Of a stretch of DNA of 64,000 nucleotides, positions 20,448 through 30,339 are shown one piece after another. Origin of the DNA: CAIWHR01 sp963823215. GTDB taxonomy: Bacteria > Pseudomonadota > Gammaproteobacteria > Burkholderiales > Casimicrobiaceae. How positions within the stretch are numbered: the first letter of the stretch is position 1; each line of letters starts with the position of its first letter. Both the position numbers and the translations under genes were made by a program. A model generated the notes under the pieces. That model worked only from the letters and a program-made list of their open reading frames with translations, was not told the DNA's origin and did no database searches. The stretch lies in contig CAWGKT010000002.1 of assembly GCA_963823215.1 (NCBI GenBank), positions 124,001 to 188,000 on the forward strand, read 5' to 3'.

Positions 20448-21689
20448 AGCGCAGCGCCTCCGCCGGGTTCACCTTCGCCGCGCGCCACGCCGGATAGATC
20501 GTCGCGAGCGAGCGCCAGCGCGAGCGCGATCCCGGCGATCGTGACGACGTCGCCGCGCTGCAGGTCGGACGGCAGCTCGCTGATGTAGTAGACCGTCTTG
20601 TCGAGGAACTGGACGTTGAGGAGGCGCTCGATCGCCGGCAGGACGGTGCCGACGTTGAGCGCGAGCAGGACGCCGCCGACCACGCCGATCAGCGTGCCGA
20701 TCATGCCGATCAGCGCGCCCTGGATCATGAAGATCGCCGTGATCGACGACGGCGCCGCGCCCAGCGTGCGCAGGATCGCGATGTCGGCCTGCTTGTCGGT
20801 CACCGTCATCACCTGCGCCGACACGATGTTGAACGCCGCGACGGCGATGATCAGCGTCAGGATGATGAACATCACGCGCTTCTCGATCTGCACGGCGCGG
20901 AAGAAATTCGCGTGGCTCCTCGTCCAGTCGCGGATCTCGGCGTTCACCGTGATCGTTCCGGCGAGCGCGCGCGCCACGGCCGGCGCGGCGAACAGGTCGT
21001 CGAGCTTGAGGCGCACGCCCGACACGCCGTCCAGCCGGTAGAGCTTCCTGGCGTCGTCGAGATCGATCAGCGCGAGGCCGCTGTCGAACTCGTACATCCC
21101 GACCTCGAACACGCCGACCACCCGGAATGTCTTGAGCCGCGGCAGCGTGCCGGCCGGCGTCATCGTGCCTTGCGGCGTGATGACGACGACGGGATCGCCC
21201 GTGCGCACGCCGAGCGCGCGCGCGAGCTCCCCGCCGAGGACGATTCCGAACTCGCCGGGCTTGAGGTCGGTGAGCGCCCCGGAGCGCATGTGCAGCCCGA
21301 TGTCCGCCACCGTGGCTTCGCGCACCGGATCGATGCCGCGGATGATGGCGCCGCGGTTCGCCTCGCCGGCGGAGAGCATCGCCTGGCCCAGCACGTACGG
21401 CGCCGCGGCCTTCACGTGCGGATTCGCCATGCGCCGTCCGGGCGATCGCGGCATCGTCGGCGAGCGTCGGCAGGCCGCGTATCTCGATGTGCGACGCGAC
21501 GGACAGGATCCGGTTGCGCAGCTCTTCCTGGAAGCCGTTCATCACCGACAGCACGACGATCAGCGCCGCGACGCCCAGCGCGATCCCCGCCATCGACGTC
21601 AGCGCGATGAACGAGATGAACGTGTTGCGGCCCGAGCCGCGGCGCGCGCGCGTGTAGCGCAGGCCGACGGCGAGTTCGTACGGTGACAA
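20440..21689 (-). CDS. lolC: Lipoprotein-releasing system permease, LolC/LolE family (frameshifted)
   Basis: An inner-membrane permease of about 415 residues. It starts (TTG) with YELAVGLRYTRAR and ALTSMAGIALGVAALIVVLSVMNGFQ. After a shift near 21430 the periplasmic domain and helices 2-4 follow, including NIVSAQVMTVTDKQADIAILRTLGA. A second shift near 20510 restores the family ending IYPAWRAAKVNPAEALRYE with a TGA at 20440; without it the frame ends at 20444. That ending overlaps the lolD start by eight bases. Only one LolC/E gene is present, so it probably forms a homodimer, as in LolF-type systems. Confidence 0.87.
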
Positions 21690-21922
21690 GGGGACGTCCG
21701 CGTTTCAGCCTGGATCGAATGGCGCCACCGCAGGCGAGATTCGCGCGGGGCAATGGCGGCAGGCGCGATTATCGCATGCTGGGTAATGCATCGGCCTGTT
21801 GCCGACAATGCCGCTCGGCGATGCATTTCGTCCCCGCCGTGCATGTGCGAACGACATCGACGACTTCGAGGGAACGGCATTGCTGCTAGACTGCCGCTCC
21901 GCCGCGCCGCAACCCGCAACGC

Positions 21923-22933
21923 ATGCAGCTCATCCTCGTCCTCCCGGGACTCTCCGAATTGCGCGCCGGCATGGCGGCGTCCGTCCACGCCCCGGCGCTC
22001 GCCCATCTGCTGGCAATGGCGGGCGCTCCGACGCGGGACATTGGCGGCATGGCCGCCGCATTGGCGGCGCGCTATGGCGTGACCCGGCAGACGGACTGGC
22101 CGCTCGCGCCGATCCGGCTCGCCGCGCTCGGCGTCGATCCCGGAGCAGCGTTCTGGCTCGCCGCCGATCCGGTGACACTCACGGTCGGGCGCAGCGACGT
22201 CCGGCTCGCCGGCATCGTCGAGGATCTGTCGCGCACCGACGCCGACGCGCTGGTCGCGACGCTGAACGCGCATTTTGCGAGCGACGGTCTCGCGTTCGTC
22301 GCACCTCGGCCCGATGCGTTCTTCGTCCGCGCCGCGACGAGGACGCGACTCGTCGACACATCCGCCAGGCGCGGCACTGGGCCGCCCTCTTCACCAGCTG
22401 CTCCCCGAGGGCGCCGACGCCGGTGCCTGGCGGCGCTGGCAATCGGAAATCGAGATGCTGCTGCACGAGCATCCGGTCAACGTCGAGCGCGAACGCGCGG
22501 GGCATGCGCCGGCGAACAGCGTATGGTTCTCCTGCGGCGGAACGATGCCGCAACCGCCCGTGCCCGCGGTTTCGACGCGCACGTTCGCCGTGGCAGGCAA
22601 CAGCGGCGGCACTCGCCGCGCACGTCGGATCGCGGGCGCGCGCGCTGCCCAGCGCATCTCGGCGCCGCGCGCGAGGATGCCGGCGCCGCGGCAACGATGG
22701 TGGTCGTGCTCGAATCTGCGCTCGACGTCGCCTCACTCGAGCGTTCATGGGCCGCGCCAGCGCGGGACGCGCTCGCCAGCGGCGCGCTCGACGTCGGTGA
22801 CGCTGCTGGCCGACGACGGGGGGACGCCGTCGCCTGGCACGCGTGCCGCCCCGGGTTCTGGCAGCGTTTCGCCGGCCGTCATCAGCGGCGTGACCTCACC
22901 GCGCTCCTTGGCGGCGCGAGCAGGGACGACTGA
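21923..22933 (+). CDS. Phosphoglycerate-mutase-like protein preceding recJ (frameshifted)
   Basis: A protein of about 335 residues opening MQLILVLPGLSEL, with AALGVDPGAAFWLAADPVTL, LNAHFASDGLAFVAPRPDAFFV, then in a second frame LHQLLPEGADAGAWRRWQSEIEMLLHEHPVN and ANSVWFSCGG. It returns toward the first frame and ends FWQRFAGR, RRDLTALLGG. I recall such proteins immediately before recJ in betaproteobacteria, annotated as phosphoglycerate mutase-like; no catalytic residues can be confirmed. Shifts lie near 22370, 22600 and 22800. Its stop overlaps the recJ ATG (TGATG). Confidence 0.6.
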   Translation: MQLILVLPGLSELRAGMAASVHAPALAHLLAMAGAPTRDIGGMAAALAARYGVTRQTDWPLAPIRLAALGVDPGAAFWLAADPVTLTVGRSDVRLAGIVEDLSRTDADALVATLNAHFASDGLAFVAPRPDAFFVRAATRTRLVDTSARRGTGPPSSPAAPRGRRRRCLAALAIGNRDAAARASGQRRARTRGACAGEQRMVLLRRNDAATARARGFDAHVRRGRQQRRHSPRTSDRGRARCPAHLGAAREDAGAAATMVVVLESALDVASLERSWAAPARDALASGALDVGDAAGRRRGDAVAWHACRPGFWQRFAGRHQRRDLTALLGGASRDD

Positions 22934-24636
22934 TGGACATCGTGCGTCGCGCTGTTCCCGGGTGCCGCGCAGACGCTCGCCGCCTCCGGCGTGCACCCGG
23001 TGCTCGCGCGCGTCTTCGCGGCCCGCGGCGTGCTGACGCCGGAGGAACTCGACCACGATCTCGCGACGCTGCCCCCGTTCGCGACGATGAAGGGAATCGA
23101 CGCCGCTGCAACGCGGCTTGCCGACGCCATTGCGCCGCCAGCGAGAAGATCGTGATCGTCGCCGACTACGACGCCGACGGCGCCACCGCCTGCGCGGCTC
23201 GGTGCGCGGGCTCGCCGCGATGGGCGCCATCGTCGATTTTCTCGTGCCGAACCGGTTCGAGTACGGCTATGGACTGACGCCGGAGATCGTCGGCGTGGCC
23301 GCCGCCGAAGGCGCCACGGCTGGTCGTGACCGTCGACAACGGCATCGCCAGCCACGACGGCGTCGCTGCGGCAGCCGCGCTCGGCATCGAGGTGCTGATC
23401 ACCGACCACCATCTGCCGGCCGCCACTCTTCCGGCACCCGCGCTGATCGTCAATCCGAATCAGCCCGGATGCACGTTTCCGGGCAAGCATCTCGCCGGCG
23501 TCGGCGTCATGTTCTACGTGCTGCTGGCCACACGGGCGGAGCTGCGCTCGCGCGGCACATTCGCCGACCGCAGCGGAACCGAACCTCGGCGCGCTGCTCG
23601 ACCTGGTCGCGCTCGGCACGGTGGCCGATGTCGTGCGCCTCGACCGGATCAACCGGACGCTGGTCGCGCAGGGGCTCGCGCGCATCCGTGCCGGTCGTGC
23701 GCAACCCGGGATCAACGCGCTGCTGGCCGCCGCGAGTCGCGATCCGCGACGGGCGACGAGTTACGACCTGGGTTTCGTGGCCGGCCCCCGCCTCAATGCC
23801 GCCGGCCGTCTCTCCGACATGGCGCTCGGCATTCGCTGCCTGCTCGCTGACTCCGACGCGACGGCATTGCCGCTCGCCGCCGAGCTCGACCGGCTGAACC
23901 GCGAGCGCCGCGACGTCGAGTCGACGATGCAGGAAGAAGCGCTGGCCGCGCTCGAAGCCCTTGCCATCGACGGTGCCGAGGCGCGACGCGTACACGCTCT
24001 GCCTGTTCCACCCCGATTGGCATCAGGGCGTCGTCGGCATCGTCGCCGGGCGGCTCAAGGACCGCTACCATCGTCCGTCCATCGTGTTTGCTCGCGGCAA
24101 CGGCGGCGAGCTCAAAGGCTCGGGGCGCTCGATCGCCGGCTTCCACCTGCGCGACGCGCTCGACCTCGCGGCCAAGCGCGCCCCGGGCCTAGTCGACGAA
24201 GTTCGGCGGACATGCGTTCGCGGCGGGCCTCACGCTCGCCGAGTCCGAGCTGCCGCGCTTCGCCGCGATTTTCGAGGCGATCGCCCGGGAGCAGCTGTCG
24301 CCCGCCGATCTCGCCCGGACGCTCGATTCGGACGGAAGCCTCGCGTCCGGAGAATTGGATGTCGAGCTGGCCCACATCCTGCGCGCAGAGGTCTGGGGCC
24401 AGGGCTTTCCCGCGCCGGTGTTCGATGACAACTTTTCCGTGCTGACGCAGCGCACCGTCGGCGGGAACCATTCGAAGCTCGCGCTCGCCCGCGGCACGGA
24501 CCGCTTCGACGCGATCCTCTTTGGTCACGTGGATCCCCTCCCCCGCCTCATCCGCGCCGCCTATCGACCGGACGTGAACGAGTGGCGTGGCGAAGCATCC
24601 TTGCAACTGGTGATCGAGAACTGGCAGCCCGCCTGA
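22933..24636 (+). CDS. recJ: Single-stranded-DNA-specific exonuclease RecJ (frameshifted)
   Basis: A 5'-3' exonuclease of about 565 residues used in recombination and mismatch repair. The DHH-domain motifs are all present: VIVADYDADGATA (motif I), VVTVDNGIASHDG, LITDHHLP (motif III), NPNQPGC and VALGTVADVV (motif IV). Then come VAGPRLNAAGRLSDM, FHPDWHQGVVGIVAGRLKDRYHRPSIVF, KGSGRSIAGFHL and FGGHAFAAGLTL (DHHA1 region), and a C-terminal OB-like part ending IENWQPA. Shifts lie near 22965, 23140, 23195, 23320, 23575, 23990 and 24195. All motifs survive, so the gene is probably intact in the organism. Confidence 0.9.
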
Positions 24637-24816
24637 AGCCCGAACCCGTCGCGGCCATGACGCGCGGCAATTTGCCGCAGACGCAGCATCGATGATCTGG
24701 ATCAAGATGGCGATGCGCTCAGGTTTGGCGCCTTTCAGTCAATTTCTGTACGCAACACATTGATTTTACAATGTTGTTATTCCGCCACAACACGACTTCC
24801 GATTGTCCAAAGTCAG

Positions 24817-24844
24817 TTGTGCACCGCATCAAATCGAATATAAT
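24817..24844 (+). promoter_or_regulatory. Candidate sigma70-type promoter of the SDR gene
   Basis: TTGTGC and a perfect TATAAT are separated by 16 bp, 62 bp before the ATG of the reductase gene. The -35 region reads TTGTGCACCGCATC, which agrees at 11 of 14 positions with TTGTGCAGCGCACC upstream of phaR (35733-35746). The rest of the 269-bp gap between recJ and this gene holds no other clear signal. Confidence 0.55.
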
Positions 24845-24905
24845 CCCCGGGGCCCGGACTCCCACGGTTCGCGAGTCCCAAAAGTACCCAGCGGAGGACG
24901 CACCC

Positions 24906-25647
24906 ATGCGCCTGCTCGATAACGTCGCAATCATCACCGGTGCCGGCCAGGGCATCGGCCAGGCGACCGCCGTCAAGTTCGCCAAGGAAGGCGCGAAGGT
25001 CGTCGCCTGCGACATCAACAAGGCGTCGGTGCAGGCGACGGTCGACCTCGTCATCGAGAGCGGCGGCGAGGCGATCGGCTTCATCGTCGACGTCACCGAC
25101 AAGGAAAGCATCGCGGCGATGGTCAAGGGCGTGATGGCCAAATGGGGGCGGATCGACACGCTGGTCAACAACGCCGGCATCGTCGAGGACGCGCAATTCA
25201 AGAAGATGAGCGAGGACCAGTTCGACCGCGTCATCGACGTCAACCTCAAGGGCGTCTACAACTGCACCAAGGCTGTCGTCGACGTCATGCTCGCGCAGAA
25301 CTCGGGCTGCATCCTCAACGCATCGTCGATCGTCGGCATCTACGGCAACTTCGGCCAGACCAATTACGCGGCAACCAAGTTCGGCGTCATCGGCATGGTC
25401 AAGACGTGGGCGCGCGAGCTCGGCCGCAAGGGCATTCGCGCCAATGCGATCTGCCCCGGGTTCATCGAGACGCCAATTCTGGCCAACGATGCCGGAAAAG
25501 ATCATCAGCATGATGGCGGACCGGGTGCCGATGGGCCGCCTGGGCCGCCCCGACGAGATTGCGGCGACGTATGCATGGCTCGCCTCCAGCGAGGCGTCCT
25601 ACATCAACGGCGCCGTGATCGAGGTGTCCGGCGGCGCCACGCTCTGA
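24906..25647 (+). CDS. Short-chain dehydrogenase/reductase, FabG/PhaB-like (one frameshift)
   Basis: A 246-residue SDR, probably an NAD(P)H-dependent 3-oxoacyl reductase. It has TGAGQGIGQATA (cofactor loop), NNAGI, NASSIVGIYG (Ser), the catalytic YAATK, and CPGFIETP. A shift near 25495, at a run of four A, moves to the frame with MADRVPMGRLGRPDEIA and YINGAVIEVSGGATL. GGAGG precedes the start by nine bases. It is a single gene with its own promoter. A role beside the PHB genes is possible but unproven; FabG-type beta-oxoacyl-ACP reductase or alcohol dehydrogenase activity are alternatives. Confidence 0.85.
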
Positions 25648-25746
25648 CTGAGTGACGACCGTGCGCCTCATCCGTCCGGCCGGCTTGAGCCGGAAGGGTC
25701 GCGCGGGTTAGCATGCGCGATCCCCATCGTTCGCAACCGGCCGCCC

Positions 25747-26336
25747 ATGACCCAGCCGTTCCTTCGCGCCTTCCTGCGCCCGTCGTGCTCGGCCTCGTCG
25801 CCGCGATCGCCCCCATGACGGCCCGTGCCGCGGACGCCGCCCCGAAGCCCGACACCTACCTCTGCCCGCACGCGACCGGCGGCGCCGTCGACTGCTTCCT
25901 GCATGCGGTCGAGCACCTCTATACGATGTGCCGGCAGGTCAAGAGCATCGAGATCATCGAGTTCGGCTACGAAAAATCCGTCGACGGCACCAACGGCGCG
26001 AAATCCGAGTACTGCGTCGACAAGCACCGGCTTTCGATCACGCGCCCGTACCAGTCGGCGCTGCGCGAGGCCACGCCAAGTCGCACTGCCGTCGACGGTC
26101 TGCGCGTGGTGTACGACCTCTGGCTCAAGTCGCTCGCCGACCTCAAGTGGGTTCCCGGCGAGAGCGACGACCGAATACAAGGCGCGGGTCGCGAAGCCCT
26201 ACGAGGTGTTCAGCGAGCGCGCCAGCCGCGTCCGCGCCGTGCTCGCCGCCGGCAAGGGCAAGGCCGCTACCGCCGCCGGCAAAGGCAAGGCCGCGACCGC
26301 CGCGGCGGCGCCGCCCCAACCAAGAGCGCGAACTGA
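25747..26336 (+). CDS. Exported protein of unknown function (frameshifted)
   Basis: I do not recognise the family. From ATG 25747 the reading shifts near 25775 into a hydrophobic signal segment (VVLGLVAAIAPMTARAADA). The mature part has KPDTYLCPHATGGAVDCFLHAVEHLY, MCRQVKSIEIIEFGYEKS and YCVDKHRLSITRPY, with four well-spaced Cys that could form disulphides. After a shift near 26172 it reads EYKARVAKPYEVFSERASRV and a KGKAATAA repeat, ending in the frame KSAN. The helix DGLRVVYDLWLKSLADLKW is amphipathic. It lies directly before the helicase gene. Confidence 0.55.
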
Positions 26337-28383
26337 GCCGCTTCGCGCGTCCAGCGCCGATCGCGATCGCCGAGCGGCGCGAGCCGGCACCGATCCGGGA
26401 CTGGCCGCGATCCTGGGCGATGGCGGCGTGCTGGCCGGCGCGCTTCCGGGCTTCCGCTTTCGCCCGCAGCAACTCGCGATGGCCGATGCCGTTGCCACCG
26501 CGATCAGCAGCGCGGTCCGCATTGATCGCCGAAGCCGGCACCGGCACGGGCAAGACCTTCGCGTATCTCGTTCCCGCGCTGCTCTACGGCGGCAAGGTGA
26601 TCGTCTCCACCGGCACCAAGACGCTGCAGGACCAGTTGTTCCAGCGCGACCTGCCGCTCGTTCGCGATGCGCTGAAGCTCCCGGTCACGCTCGCGCTGCT
26701 CAAGGGCCGCGCGAACTATGTCTGCCACCATCATCTGGAGCGCGCCGCCGCCGACGGCCGGTTGCCCTCGCGCGAGGATGCGCGGCACCTTCCCCGGATC
26801 ATCGCGTTCGCGCGCGCGTCGGAAACCGGCGATCGCGGCACGCTGGCCGACGTCCCGGAAAACGCGACGATCTGGCCGCTCGTCACGTCGACGCGCGACA
26901 ACTGCCTCGGCGCAGATTGCGCGTTCCACGCCGATTGCTTCGTCCTCAAGGCGCGCAAGGCCGCGCTCGAGGCCGACGTCGTCGTCGTCAACCATCACCT
27001 GTTCTTCGCCGACGTCATGCTGCGCGACGAGGGGCTCGCCGAGCTGCTGCCCGCCTGCAACACGCTGATCCTCGACGAGGCGCATCAGCTCCCGGACACC
27101 GCGACGCTGTTTTTCGGAGAGCAGCTCTCGGCCGGGCAGCTCGCGGAGCTCGCACGGGACGCCGAAGTCGCCGCGCGCACGCGGCGCGCGGGAAGTCGCC
27201 GCCCTTCCCGATGCCGCGACCGGCATCGGTCCGGCGATACGAAGGCTGCGGCTGGCGCTCGGCGAGACACCCGGCAAGATCGCGCAGCGCGTTGCCGCGG
27301 ACCGGGACGGGGTCGGCGACGCGCTGGACGAATTGACCGCCGCACTCGATCGACTCGCCGCCGAACTCGCGCTCTTCGCGGAACGCAGCGAGGAGATCGC
27401 CAACTGCGCGCGGCGCGCGGCGGAGGCGGCGGCGCAGCTCGCCCGCTGGCGGGCGGGCCTCATGCCGCCGTCGGGTTCAGGCGAAACCGCTCCGGCGAAC
27501 GACAACGCCGATCCGGGCATGCCGTGGATACGCTGGGTCGACGTGACGCAGGCAGGCTGGCAGCTCCACGCGTCTCCGTTGTCGGTCGCCGACGTGTTCG
27601 GAAAGCGGGTGGCCGAGTCGGGACGCGCCTGGATCTTCACGTCGGCGACGCTCGCGGTCGGCCGGGACTTCTCGCTCTACCAGCGCGAACTGGGCCTGGC
27701 CGATGCCGCCACCGGGTGCTGGGAGTCGCCGTTCGACTACGCGTCGCAGGCGCTGCTCTACGTGCCGCGCGGACCTGCCCCAGCCCAATTCCCGCGAGCA
27801 CACCGAGGCGGTCGTCGCCGCCGCGCTGCCGGTGCTCGCCGCAAGCGGCGGTCGCGCGTTCCTGCTGTTCACGACACTGCGCGCGCTCAACGTCGCGCGC
27901 GAATTGCTGACCGAGGCGTTCGCCCGGGACGGACGCGACTGGCCGCTGCTCGTCCAGGGCGAAGGCTCGCGCAGCGAGCTGCTGGCGCGTTTCCGCGAGC
28001 TCGGCAACGCAATCCTGCTGGGCAGCGCGAGCTTCCGGGAGGGTGTCGACGTGCCGGGTGCCGCGTTGTCCGTCGTGATCATCGACAAGCTGCCGTTCGC
28101 GCCGCCCGACGATCCGCTGCTGGCGGCGCGCCTTGAGCATCTGCGCGCCGAAGGCGGCAATCCGTTCTTCGACTATCAGCTGCCGCAGGCGGTCATCGCG
28201 CTGAAGCAGGGCGCGGGGCGGCTCATCCGCACGGAGACCGATCGCGGCGTGCTGATGATCTGCGACCCGCGGCTCACCGACAAGCCCTACGGCAAGCGGA
28301 TCTGGCGCAGCCTGCCGCCGATGCAAAGGACGCGGGAACTGAAGGACGTCGAGGCGTTCTTCCGATCGGGGTCAGTTACGTAA
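26337..28383 (+). CDS. ATP-dependent DNA helicase, DinG/YoaA family (frameshifted)
   Basis: An XPD-like superfamily-2 helicase of about 670 residues. Order of features: FRPQQLAMADAV (Q-motif-like), AEAGTGTGKTFAYLVPAL (Walker A), STGTKTLQDQL, a four-cysteine cluster typical of the [4Fe-4S] site (YVC...DNCLGADCAFHADCF), VVVNHHLFFAD, LILDEAHQL (DEAH box), FTSATLAVG, LLGSASFREGVDVPG and QGAGRLIR. Shifts are evident near 26520, 27195 and 27775. The start codon is not resolved; the frame is protein-like from about 26390. The final residues and stop are encoded by the left arm of an inverted repeat. Confidence 0.87.
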
Positions 28384-28448
28384 CGAACGTTGCCCGGAGC
28401 GGGCACAGCGATCGGTTGCGCCGTTTGTTACCTATCTGACTCCGATCG
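28363..28448. repeat. REP-like inverted repeat between dinG-type gene and bamD
   Basis: Two 22-bp arms (28363-28384 and 28427-28448) match at 19 of 22 positions in inverted orientation. The left arm includes GGGGTCAGTTACGTAAC. A smaller hairpin TGCCCG-GAG-CGGGCA lies between at 28391-28405. It occupies nearly the whole gap between two convergent genes and supplies the stop codon of the helicase gene. It could act as a bidirectional terminator; neither strand has a good T run. Confidence 0.7.
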
Positions 28449-28460
28449 TGCTGCCTTTGC

Positions 28461-29313
28461 CTACCAGAGCTTCCACCACGGCTTGTCGACGGGCCCGGCG
28501 AGATAGATGCTGTCGGGAAATGTCTGCCGCAGGATGCGCATCGTGTCGTCGCGCAGCTGCACGAGCCCGAGCTTGTCGTAGCTCTTGACCAGAATGTCCA
28601 GCGCGCTCTCGCTGGCCGCCGTCCGCGGATAACCGACGATCGCCGCCTGCGCCCGATTGATCGCGGCGACGTAGGCGCCGCGGTTGTAATAGTAGCGGGC
28701 GACATTGACCTCGTACCGGGCAAGCGCGTTCGTCAGATAGACCATCCGATCGGTCGCGTCCTGCGCGTAGCGGCTCTCCGGAAACTTGGCCACGAGCTCC
28801 TTGAAGGCGACGAACGACTCGCGCATGCCCTTGGGCTCGCGCTCCGACAGGTCGAGCTCGTACACGTAGCCCATCAGGCCCTGATCTTCCCGGAAGTTGA
28901 ACGAGCCCCTTGAGGTAATAGGCGTAGTCGACGTTCTGATTGTTCGGAAAGGTCCGGATGAAGCGGTCGCAAGCCGCGACCGCGGCCGCCGTCTCGCCGG
29001 TGCGGTAGTTCGCGTAGGCGAGCTCCAGAACCGCCTGCTGCGCGAAGCGGCCGTACGGAAAGCGCGCCTCGAGCGTCTCGAACAACTTGATCGCCCGGTT
29101 ATAATTTCCCTCGACCATCGCGTCGTGCGCCAGTTTGTAGAGTTGCTCGACGCTCAGGTTCGTCGTCTCGTCGACGACCGCGGGCAGGAGACCGCAGCCG
29201 GCAACGGCCAGGATGGCCACCCAGCCGGCAAGCCAGGAGCAGAAGCCCCGGCGTGGCGCGGCGCGGCCGTGGTCGGACAGGTTCGAATGCGGCAAAGGGG
29301 TCATGCGCTTCAA
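28461..29313 (-). CDS. bamD: Outer-membrane assembly lipoprotein BamD (one frameshift)
   Basis: A TPR lipoprotein of about 283 residues in the BAM complex that inserts outer-membrane proteins. A signal segment WLAGWVAILAVAGC ends in a lipobox (VAGC). TPR-like repeats follow: YKLAHDAMVEGNYNRAIKLFETLEARFP, AVLELAYANYRTGETAAAVAACDRFIRTFP and, after a shift near 28905, ESFVAFKELVAKFPESRYA and YYYNRGAYVAAINRAQ. It ends KPWWKLW. The shift lies at an apparent extra G in GGGGCTCG. It is divergent from rluD, an order common in betaproteobacteria. Confidence 0.92.
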
Positions 29314-29368
29314 TCGCTTCTTTCGACCTGATGATTATAGCCGACACCCTTTCCGGCCCTGCACTGCG

Positions 29369-30339
29369 CATGCCTACGCCTTCCCCTGACCCTCCCGCCG
29401 CGTCTCCCCTCACCGGCGCAGGCAGGCGAGGGCGCCACGCACACGCTGACCTTGCCGCCCGATGCCGCCGGGCGCCGCTTCGATGCCGCACTGGCGCGCG
29501 TGCTGCCGCAGTTCTCGCGCGCGCGCCTGCGGGCCTGGATCGATGCCGGCCGGGTCGCGGTGGACGGCCGCGTGGCGGCGCCGACCGCAAGGGTCCACGG
29601 CGGCGAGGAGGTCGTGGTCCGTGCGGCAGCCGATCCGCGGGACATGGCGTTTCTACCCGAAGCGATAGCCCTGTCGATCGTCGCCGAGGACGACACGCTG
29701 CTCGTCGTCGACAAGCCGGCAGGTCTCGTCGTGCACCCGGGCAGCGGCAACTGGGTCGGCACGCTGCTGAACGCGCTGCTGCACCACGCGCCGCAGCTTG
29801 CCGGCGTGCCCCGCGCCGGAATCGTCCACCGCCTCGACAAGGACACGAGCGGCCTCCTGGTCATCGCGAAGACATTGACCGCGCAGACCGCGCTCGTGCG
29901 CCAGCTGCAGGCCAGAAGCGTGACCCGCGAGTACCTGGCCCTGGCCGCGGGCGACATCGCCCGGGGCGACACCGTCGACGCCCCGATCGGACGCCACCCG
30001 ACGCGCCGCACCACCATGGCCGTTGTCGCCACGGGAAAGCCCGCGCGCACGCACTTCGATGTCCTCGAGCGATTCGCAGTCGCGACACTGCTCCGCTGCC
30101 GGCTCGAGACCGGCCGCACCCACCAGATTCGCGTGCATCTCGCATCGCTCGGCCATCCCCTTGTCGGCGATCCCGCCTACGGCCGAACGGGGCCGGTTCC
30201 GTTCTCCCGGCAGGCGCTGCACGCCGCGCGGCTCGCGCTCGTCCATCCGTCGACGGGCCATGCCTGCGCGTGGACGTCCCCGCTGCCGCGCGACTTCCAG
30301 GATCTGATGACCGGACTGCGCGCGCGCGCCAGAACGTGA
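29369..30339 (+). CDS. rluD: 23S rRNA pseudouridine synthase RluD
   Basis: A pseudouridine synthase for positions 1911/1915/1917 of 23S rRNA. An N-terminal S4 domain (RRFDAALARVLPQFSRARLRAWI, GRVAVDGRV) is followed by the catalytic domain with VVDKPAGLVVHPG, GIVHRLDKDTSGLLV (catalytic Asp in RLDKDTSG), REYLALA, and ETGRTHQIRVHLASLGHPLVGDPAYG. The open frame starts at TTG 29452, but family-like text (EGATHTLTLPPD) continues upstream. The likely start is ATG 29369 in another frame, with an indel near 29430. The end overlaps the pgeF GTG (GTGA). Confidence 0.9.

Noticed and set aside
13213..28383. Calling the broken genes pseudogenes.
   Set aside because: The breaks affect genes that are expected to be essential, all motifs persist and frames rejoin exactly, which fits assembly error better than decay.
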